Assembly: GCA_036733345.1 (NCBI GenBank)
Contig: DAINAR010000056.1
Location: 1-19,985, forward strand
Source of the DNA: JAFGMQ01 sp036733345
Lineage (GTDB): Bacteria; Desulfobacterota; DSM-4660; Desulfatiglandales; Desulfatiglandaceae
Direction: 5' to 3'
Length of the DNA: 19,985 nucleotides
This document shows positions 15,160-19,985 of this stretch, one piece after another (within the stretch, counting starts at the first letter, position 1; the number at the start of each line of letters is the position of its first letter). The position numbers and the translations under genes were made by a program. Below the pieces are notes generated by a model. That model saw only the letters and a program-made list of their open reading frames with translations, did no database searches and had not been told where the DNA came from.

Positions 15160-15933
15160 CTAAAACAGTGTTTCAAACTCAATAGTCCTTTTGTCCATTT
15201 CGGATATCATCCTGTCTCTGTATTGCTGAAAAAAGCTTTCCGATGTATATTCTTCTAAACCAGACTTAAAATAGAACCTTTTAATCGAACTCAGGTAGTT
15301 CATTCTGTCAATAAGGACCCTGTCCACCTTTCCTTCAAGACGTTCAATCAGATTCTCAGGATCGCCAGGCAGAACAGGGCCAACAAAGACGAATGTCTTT
15401 ATTCCGCTTTTATGAAGGGTTTCAAGTGCCTTTAACCTGTCTTTCACGGAGCTTGCTCCAGGTTCAAACAATCGTGCCACTTCTTCTCTGTCAGTGGTAA
15501 TCGTAAAACCGACCTCAATATCATCAAATTCTTTCAGAAGCTCCATATCACACAAAACAAGATCCGATTTGGTCTGGATGTTTACAGGGAACTGTCTCTC
15601 CAGCAGGACCTCCAGACAGGATCTGGTAATTCCATATCTCTTTTCAAGCGGTTGATAAGGATCGCAGACCGAAGATATCCAGATAGTGCCTCTTTTTGCC
15701 CTTTTAATCTGTCTCCTGAGCACCTCCGGGGCATTTATCTTCACATCAACAAATTGACCCCATGGTTCCCTGTGGCCGGAATATCTTCCCATGAAAAGTC
15801 TTGCATAACAGTACCTGCAGTTGATCTGGCAGCCGGTATAGGGATTGAGACAATAATCAAATATCTTGGACTTGTTGAGGATGCTTTTTGCTTCTATTTC
15901 AGTAACATTCAAAACAGTTCCCCGGTTTTTCAC
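15160..15933 (-). CDS. SPL-like radical SAM protein (COG1533 type)
   Basis: A 257-aa protein with the radical SAM cluster motif CX3CX2C: C35, C39 and C42 in GCQINCRYC. It begins with a FDYCLNPYTGC stretch typical of the spore-photoproduct-lyase-like group. SSVCDPYQPLE at 86-96, QTKSDLVL and FTITTD are further strands of the partial TIM barrel. Such proteins cleave S-adenosylmethionine with a 4Fe-4S cluster. The substrate is unknown; DNA photoproduct repair is known only for true SPL. The start is GTG at 15931-15933 with TTAGGA before it. The gene lies 6 bp after the gamma-carbonic-anhydrase-like gene, so they are coupled. A 6-bp stem (15146-15151 with 15165-15170) spans the stop without a U-tract. 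Confidence 0.85.
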   Translation of the reverse strand: MKNRGTVLNVTEIEAKSILNKSKIFDYCLNPYTGCQINCRYCYARLFMGRYSGHREPWGQFVDVKINAPEVLRRQIKRAKRGTIWISSVCDPYQPLEKRYGITRSCLEVLLERQFPVNIQTKSDLVLCDMELLKEFDDIEVGFTITTDREEVARLFEPGASSVKDRLKALETLHKSGIKTFVFVGPVLPGDPENLIERLEGKVDRVLIDRMNYLSSIKRFYFKSGLEEYTSESFFQQYRDRMISEMDKRTIEFETLF

Positions 15934-15939
15934 AAATTC

Positions 15940-16464
15940 CTAATCAATTCGCTTCAACTTTTCATTATATGAATTGGCAAGATCAACATAAAGCTGCTTT
16001 CCCCATTTCCAGTAATCCTTATGCCTGTCCTTAATATCCCCGACTATCTTACCGGGGACTCCTGTTACGAATTTTTCTTCACCTATTTCAGTCCCCTGGG
16101 TTAATACGCATCCCTCAGCAACGATCGACCATCTACCAATTACGGCATGCATGCCTATTATTGCACCCATTCCAATAACCGAAAAGTCATCGATACGGTC
16201 TCCGTGAACTATGGCACCGTGCCCTATGGTTACTCTATCGCCCAGAACGCTTAATCCGTCCGGGCGAATATGAATAAGCGAATTTTCTTCCACAGCCGTG
16301 CCCTGGCCGAGCCGTATACTGCCATAATCGCCACGTAAAATTGCTCCGTGACCTATATAGCAATTATCTCCTATAACCACATCTCCGATAACACGCGCTG
16401 AATCGCTGACGTAGCATCCCCGACCTATCTCAGGCACCCTATCTCCAAACTGATAAAGAGCCAT
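15940..16464 (-). CDS. Gamma-carbonic anhydrase-like hexapeptide-repeat protein
   Basis: A 174-aa left-handed beta-helix protein with the hexapeptide pattern (IGDVVIGDNCYIGHGAILRG, then IGHGAIVHG, IGMGAIIGM) and a C-terminal helix. The metal-ligand histidines of the gamma class are present: H65, H82 and H87. It belongs with YrdA/PaaY/CaiE-like proteins, which form trimers with metal at subunit interfaces. Some hydrate CO2, many have no proven activity. I chose the ATG at 16462-16464 because GAGAGGAG lies 8 nt before it; a GTG nine bases further up is too close to that site. It precedes the radical SAM gene by 6 bp. The 139-bp gap upstream contains a cluster of GATAT motifs. Confidence 0.88.
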   Translation of the reverse strand: MALYQFGDRVPEIGRGCYVSDSARVIGDVVIGDNCYIGHGAILRGDYGSIRLGQGTAVEENSLIHIRPDGLSVLGDRVTIGHGAIVHGDRIDDFSVIGMGAIIGMHAVIGRWSIVAEGCVLTQGTEIGEEKFVTGVPGKIVGDIKDRHKDYWKWGKQLYVDLANSYNEKLKRID

Positions 16465-16489
16465 ACCACACACTCCTCTCTGCAGGATT

Positions 16490-16590
16490 GATATTTGAAG
16501 GGATATCCCGATTTTACCCTGATTCTTAATACTGGAATTGATATTCAGGATATGGATATTCCTTTTTATGATTTGTAAAATAACTGATAT
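16490..16590. promoter_or_regulatory. Cluster of six GATAT motifs upstream of the gamma-CA-like gene
   Basis: GATAT starts at 16490, 16502, 16540, 16549, 16555 and 16586. The second lies in the palindrome GGGATATCCC (16500-16509), and the group at 16535-16561 is an imperfect inverted repeat flanked by GGAAT and ATTCC. This density in about 100 bp is well above chance for the base composition and falls where a promoter for the 16464 gene would be. A regulator site is inferred only. Confidence 0.35.
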
Positions 16591-16603
16591 TCTTAGGGAA
16601 AAG

Positions 16604-16912
16604 TTACTCTGCGAGGATTTTAGACACTACAACCTCGGAGATATAAGAATTGACCGGTCTGTCTCTTTCGGGGAATCGAAAAGGTAATGAATCCCCGGAA
16701 GACAGAGCAAAGTTACAGCTCATTGTATCAACTTCGATTACAAACCCATCAAAGTTTTTATGGAGGCATTTCAACTCCTGAATAACAACAGCACCATCTC
16801 CTTCATTCTTCAAAATACCTTTTGTAACGGTCTTTTCTCCAATGTATTCAGTTGAACATTCTACCCTGATTTTTTTCTTAATATCATCATGAACATTATC
16901 CATGTGGATCAA
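16604..16912 (-). CDS. Hypothetical 102-aa protein
   Basis: I do not recognise a family. The protein is soluble, has no signal peptide or membrane segment, and its alternation of charged turns and hydrophobic strands (VIQELKCLHKNF, FVIEVDTMSCNF, SYISEVVVSKIL) suggests a beta-sandwich. It has three cysteines with no paired CxxC. The start is ambiguous: TTG at 16910-16912 has GAGG only 4 nt before it, and an ATG three codons on (16901-16903) has 13 nt. It follows the MBL-fold gene by 36 bp on the same strand, so the two are probably co-transcribed. The normal codon pattern and the position support a real gene. Confidence 0.6.
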   Translation of the reverse strand: MIHMDNVHDDIKKKIRVECSTEYIGEKTVTKGILKNEGDGAVVIQELKCLHKNFDGFVIEVDTMSCNFALSSGDSLPFRFPERDRPVNSYISEVVVSKILAE

Positions 16913-16948
16913 TAAACCTCTTTTTTATCTGTTTAAAGCATTAAATAA

Positions 16949-17914
16949 CTAGGTTAAAGTAAATCTTGAACCAACGCTGTTTAAACAAAATTCCCTGGGA
17001 AAGGCCTCGGAAATCCGCTTAATCGCTTTCCAGCCTGTACAATGCATTGGTACGATAACCTCTGGATCCGCCTTTTTTAATTCTGTTATGGTCCTTTCTA
17101 TAATAGGCTCAAAGACTGGCCCTGAAAGATGAAAGCCACCCAGAATCATTTGCACATTATCAAGGCCGGTTATTTTCCTGGCGTAAAGCAGGGTGTTAAT
17201 TATTCCAGCATGAGCACAGCCTGATATAAGAACCAGACCCTTATCCTTGAGATTAATAACAATGGATTGATCATCGGAGATAGGATCTTTTACAAGATCT
17301 CCATCCCTTTCCATTAAAGCGTTTGGGAATCCGAGCTCAAAATCAGTCGTGCGCTCAACCTCTCCTGTGACAAGTATTGTATTATCAGCTATAAGGCTTG
17401 GCCCTTTTGATTCCCTTACTTCAGCACCATGTTTTTCAAGATCACTCTTAACAAGTGTATCTGGAAACATATCCCTTGATCCGTCATCGCGTACCACATA
17501 GCGTGGTGAAAAAAAGACTCCTGGATGAACTATAAGGGGGATTGGACTGTCGAGCATATCAAGAACAGGATAGAGGGCGCCCGTATGATCCATGTGTCCG
17601 TGACTGATCACAATACATTCAAGGCCTGTATTTCTTATATCAATACCGAGTTTTTTCAGATTGTGGGGAACGCCTATGCTTGTATAACCGGCGTCAAAGA
17701 GGATAGTATGCCTTTCCTGTCCCTTTTGTACACTGATAAGAAGGGACAGTCCATGTTCTGCAAGAAATGTATCAGTTTCAATTCGCCCTCCTTTTGATGT
17801 ATGCGGACGGGTGATTATATCAGTATCCTTGAGCAGGACATCTGTATAATTATCCATGAGCGTTACGACCTCGACACGATCAACTTCCTTTAACGGCAAC
17901 GGAAAACTGCTCAT
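16949..17914 (-). CDS. MBL-fold metallo-hydrolase (COG1237, DHPS-like)
   Basis: A 321-aa cytoplasmic protein. The metal motif HxHxDH is H105-G-H-M-D-H110 in ISHGHMDHTG. It is followed by further ligand regions SGCAHAGI and GGFHLSG and a C-terminal VPMHCTGW. The order and the long segment between strands match COG1237 proteins, often named after dihydropterin-ribofuranosyl-aminobenzene phosphate synthase; that activity is not established for most bacterial members. The start ATG at 17912-17914 has AAGGAGGAG before it, which is better than the longer frame starting at 17932. The gene leads a minus-strand run with the 102-aa gene 36 bp downstream, while an inverted-repeat element lies upstream. 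Confidence 0.85.
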   Translation of the reverse strand: MSSFPLPLKEVDRVEVVTLMDNYTDVLLKDTDIITRPHTSKGGRIETDTFLAEHGLSLLISVQKGQERHTILFDAGYTSIGVPHNLKKLGIDIRNTGLECIVISHGHMDHTGALYPVLDMLDSPIPLIVHPGVFFSPRYVVRDDGSRDMFPDTLVKSDLEKHGAEVRESKGPSLIADNTILVTGEVERTTDFELGFPNALMERDGDLVKDPISDDQSIVINLKDKGLVLISGCAHAGIINTLLYARKITGLDNVQMILGGFHLSGPVFEPIIERTITELKKADPEVIVPMHCTGWKAIKRISEAFPREFCLNSVGSRFTLT

Positions 17915-17975
17915 TAATATCTCCTCCTTCATCTATTTCTGAGATATGTTTATCCCCTTTGAATCCTTTATTTAT

Positions 17976-18076
17976 TGATGAACTCGCAAAAGTCATAAAT
18001 TGTTTTTTCGTCACCCCGGTCCCGCACTTGATTCGTGGCCGGAATGACGGTTATTGGGCTTTTTACGAGTCCGTCA
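17976..18076. repeat. Imperfect inverted-repeat element (MITE/REP-like)
   Basis: The ends are TGATGAACTCGCAAAA (17976-17991) and, on the other strand, TGACGGACTCGTAAAA (18061-18076), matching at 13 of 16. Inside, CGTCACCCCGG (18009-18019) mirrors CCGGAATGACG (18039-18049) with two mismatches. The whole is about 100 bp, non-coding, and sits between two minus-strand genes. End sequences of this kind recur between genes in Deltaproteobacteria as far as I recall; copies elsewhere in this genome cannot be checked here. Confidence 0.6.
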
Positions 18077-18093
18077 TTTATTAATACATCAAG

Positions 18094-18139
18094 AAAAATA
18101 AAATCCGACCATGTTTTTCATTTTTTCAGCATGGTCAGA
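18094..18139 (-). terminator. Rho-independent terminator overlapping the DUF364 stop codon
   Basis: On the minus strand TCTGACCATG (18139-18130), a 16-nt loop, CATGGTCGGA (18113-18104), then TTTTATTTTT (18103-18094). The stem has 10 pairs with one wobble. The TGA stop at 18118-18120 lies in the loop, so the last codons form the 5' arm. Confidence 0.75.
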
Positions 18140-18843
18140 CGCCTTGTTCCCTTAATCTGTCTGAAGTTGGCTCCTTCACTGACACACCTGAGAGCTAACT
18201 CCGCATCTACAACCCTTGTCCCGGATATTGCATCCACGCCGTAATCAAAAAGTACGGAAGAGAGAGGGACAGTATCCCCCAGCATGATAATGAAGGCATT
18301 CTTATTACAAAGACTGATCAGATTATCAAATGAATGGTTTGTAAGCGACGTCCCTGTAATGGCAACGATATCTGCCTGAGGAATCAGGGATTCTCCATCG
18401 TTCTCACTGAAATCGCCTTCCCTGGGGTTCTTTTCTATTACCCAGAGCTTATCTGAAACTTCACGAACTCGTTTCACAAAAGGAAAGTGCCCTACTATAG
18501 CGACCTTCTTCCCCTTACCCTTTTCCATTATTATTTCAGCGGCATTAATTTCAATGCAGAGATTCTCGTCGACTTCAAGAAGAGAATTGATAGCTGCCAC
18601 GCCTATTGAGGCTTCCAGTATGCTCTCGGAATAGGCAAGACGGGCCAGCTCAAATGCACTTTTTTCCGTTAAAAACCCTGGCTCTTTCACGTTCGGTGGA
18701 TCCTGACGAAGTGCATCCCTGGGCAATGTCGCTGCAAGGCCGCAGTAACGTGTCATCACACCGGTGTGGAAAACGCCTTGACGAATATCCTTTACCGGAG
18801 CTTCAAGGTCTAACATCGATATCAAATCATCCAGGATCTTCAT
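18118..18843 (-). CDS. DUF4213/DUF364 putative heavy-metal chelation protein
   Basis: A 241-aa cytoplasmic protein. The first ~95 residues resemble DUF4213 (GVFHTGVMTRYCGLAAT, then a helix ending SIGVAAINSLL). From about 105 on it is the Rossmann-like DUF364 domain (KKVAIVGHFPFVKRV, then ADIVAITGTSLTNHSFDNLI and the GDTVPLSSVLFDYGVDAISGTRV region). The family is proposed to chelate heavy metals or metal cofactors; no reaction is proven. The start ATG at 18841-18843 overlaps the stop of the DUF89 gene (TAATG), so the two proteins are made in coupled amounts. A hairpin terminator is embedded at its end. Confidence 0.85.
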   Translation of the reverse strand: MKILDDLISMLDLEAPVKDIRQGVFHTGVMTRYCGLAATLPRDALRQDPPNVKEPGFLTEKSAFELARLAYSESILEASIGVAAINSLLEVDENLCIEINAAEIIMEKGKGKKVAIVGHFPFVKRVREVSDKLWVIEKNPREGDFSENDGESLIPQADIVAITGTSLTNHSFDNLISLCNKNAFIIMLGDTVPLSSVLFDYGVDAISGTRVVDAELALRCVSEGANFRQIKGTRRLTMLKK

Positions 18844-19700
18844 TAAGTTGTCCCCTTGATATTTATACCCTTTAAAATAATATTCCCCTCTTCAACACCT
18901 ATGTCATCGGCTATGACATGACATTTCGCCTTAAGCAGAAAGAATACGGGTTTTTTCTCACTGGAAAGGCCCTCGTAATTGCCCTGCCCCTTGCTAATAA
19001 TAAAGCTTGAGCTGTTGTAAAAAGCTCTGAAGTCATCACTGCATGTCTTAAGTACAGTTCCCGGAGCCTTTGTCCCGGATGACATGATTGTAGCAACTTT
19101 ATCTATTCCTGCCTGAACAGCATCATCGTATGTAGCATCATTAATAACCGGGATATCTCTTACCACATATACAGTAGGTTTATTCATTTCTTCTATAAGA
19201 ATTCTGTCAAATACACATTCACCGGCATTATCACCAATAAATAATATATTGTCGGTTTTATCCAGACAATCGACGAATTCACTGTAATCGCATACGGTAA
19301 AATCCATTCCGAGGATCTCGGCGACGTCTTTTTCAATATCAAATTCCTTTGTCACCCCGAAATCCATAACATTTCCGGCCGCAGAAATTCTTATTGCTGT
19401 CATAAGTCTGTCCTCGGATTCCTCAACCTTTTTTTTAAGGGAAGGATACATGGACAATGCCTTCCGGGTAGTCTCGTCCTTGATTTCTCTGTAAGGGTCA
19501 TTATTGCCGATAATCTCCCGCACCTTCTGGTGTATAAGCATACCGGATTCAGGAGGTGTACTGTCGGCCGGAATGTCTTTCAGCATCATGCCAACTTCAT
19601 TCAGAAGTTTTTTAATTTTATCTTCGTCTTCTGTTGCGATCCTCCCTATTCGAAGTGCCTGTTTTAAAAAACATGGGAAACAATCAAGATATGTTCTCAT
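18843..19700 (-). CDS. DUF89 / ARMT1-like damage-control phosphatase family protein
   Basis: A 285-aa protein. The N-terminus reads TYLDCFPCF with the C7/C10 pair usual in prokaryotic members. The central AGNVMDFG, the metal site GDNAGE at 156-161 with acidic D157, and SKGQGN at 236-241 followed by a late LKAKC are family signatures. Relatives are metal-dependent phosphatases thought to remove damaged or over-phosphorylated metabolites; the substrate here is unknown. The start ATG at 19698-19700 has CAGGGA upstream. It shares a TAATG junction with the DUF364 gene and lies 41 bp after a zinc-ribbon gene with no terminator between. The grouping suggests a metal- or cofactor-related task (inference). 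Confidence 0.87.
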   Translation of the reverse strand: MRTYLDCFPCFLKQALRIGRIATEDEDKIKKLLNEVGMMLKDIPADSTPPESGMLIHQKVREIIGNNDPYREIKDETTRKALSMYPSLKKKVEESEDRLMTAIRISAAGNVMDFGVTKEFDIEKDVAEILGMDFTVCDYSEFVDCLDKTDNILFIGDNAGECVFDRILIEEMNKPTVYVVRDIPVINDATYDDAVQAGIDKVATIMSSGTKAPGTVLKTCSDDFRAFYNSSSFIISKGQGNYEGLSSEKKPVFFLLKAKCHVIADDIGVEEGNIILKGINIKGTT

Positions 19701-19741
19701 TATAAAATATCCCTGAGGCGTCTTTGGATGGTTTACTTTTT

Positions 19742-19984
19742 TTATTCACGCGTCATAAAGGTTCCGCATTTGGGGCATTTCTGCTCATAACATGGCAGCC
19801 CAAGTTGATGAGGACTTCTGGTCCCACAGTTTGGGCAAACACAATCTCCTCCAGGACCTGCTGCAAAACCGCCTCCCCGGCCTCGACCCTGGCCGCCTCT
19901 TCCCGTCCCTCCAGCTCCTCCGCCGCGCCCTCTACCAGTTCCTGCGCCTCCTCCTGCCGGACCTGTTCCATTTCCTCTTGGCAT
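19742..19984 (-). CDS. Glycine-rich zinc-ribbon small protein
   Basis: An 80-aa protein. Residues 1-46 are almost entirely Gly, Arg, Ala and Thr, beginning MPRGNGTGPAG, like the opening of DUF5320-type proteins. Residues 48-73 are a zinc ribbon with CPNCG (C50, C53) and CPKCG (C70, C73), plus C48 and C65. Proteins of this type occur beside NifX/NifB-like iron-molybdenum cofactor proteins and Mrp/Nbp35 ATPases in anaerobes. The ATG at 19982-19984 is one base from the window edge, so its ribosome site, and any longer start, cannot be seen. It is probably cotranscribed with the DUF89 and DUF364 genes downstream. Confidence 0.75.
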   Translation of the reverse strand: MPRGNGTGPAGGGAGTGRGRGGGAGGTGRGGQGRGRGGGFAAGPGGDCVCPNCGTRSPHQLGLPCYEQKCPKCGTFMTRE

Positions 19985-19985
19985 T

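Noticed and set aside
15146..15170. Inverted repeat CACTGT/ACAGTG across the radical SAM stop as a terminator
   Set aside because: The stem has only 6 pairs and no U-tract follows on the minus strand.
19753..19971. An alternative frame rich in Glu and Ala over the zinc-ribbon gene
   Set aside because: It is the by-product of GGN-repeat codons of the Gly-rich frame. The zinc ribbon with two CxxC pairs is in the other frame.
1..19985. CRISPR array, tRNA/rRNA genes, intact transposase or toxin-antitoxin pair
   Set aside because: No regularly spaced direct repeats of 25-40 bp, no tRNA-like cloverleaf and no transposase or toxin motif was seen on either strand.

Overview
The window looks like a chromosomal segment from an anaerobic Gram-negative bacterium. 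A member of Desulfobacterota (the former Deltaproteobacteria) is my best guess. The reasons are a ferredoxin-linked 2-oxoacid oxidoreductase of the two-subunit type, a lipoprotein with a lipobox, an exported beta-propeller protein with an IPTL-like C-terminal sorting tail, ARMT1-like/DUF364/zinc-ribbon genes typical of anaerobes, and a palindromic intergenic repeat of a kind I associate with that group. This placement is inference from gene content; no rRNA or tRNA gene is visible.

Layout. (a) 1-1997, minus: a hot-dog thioesterase (cut by the window edge) and a DUF1846 protein. (b) 1998-2342: control region with a sigma70-type promoter for the DUF1846 gene and, facing the other way, a probable BirA operator overlapping a promoter. 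(c) 2343-5644, plus: birA-bioY-bioM-bioN, a biotin ligase/repressor followed by a complete ECF-type biotin transporter, apparently under BirA's own control. (d) 5822-8417, minus: korA-korB, convergent with the biotin operon and separated from it by a palindrome-rich spacer. Its promoter is a near-copy of the DUF1846 promoter: 30 identical bases, 42 of 46 over the longer match. (e) 8418-9115: a 698-bp gene-free stretch with 11-bp tandem repeats. (f) 9116-12218, plus: two exported proteins, a stand-alone double-Cache sensor-like protein and a seven-unit SBBP propeller. (g) 12357-12841: a truncated alpha/beta hydrolase, probably a pseudogene. (h) 12888-14990, minus: a serine beta-lactamase-like lipoprotein. 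(i) 15160-17914, minus: an MBL-fold hydrolase, a 102-aa protein of unknown family, a gamma-carbonic-anhydrase-like hexapeptide protein and an SPL-like radical SAM enzyme. (j) 17976-18076: an imperfect inverted-repeat element. (k) 18118-19984, minus: a Gly-rich zinc-ribbon protein, a DUF89/ARMT1-like phosphatase and a DUF364 heavy-metal-chelation protein, the last two joined by a TAATG stop/start overlap and ended by a hairpin terminator.

How they work together. The best-supported functional unit is biotin uptake with BirA feedback. KorAB makes or uses reduced ferredoxin with an acyl-CoA and a 2-oxoacid. The most interesting less-understood items are the duplicated promoter joining DUF1846 to KorAB, the Cache plus propeller secreted pair, and the zinc-ribbon/DUF89/DUF364 cluster. 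I saw no CRISPR array, no intact transposase, no toxin-antitoxin pair and no defence system.
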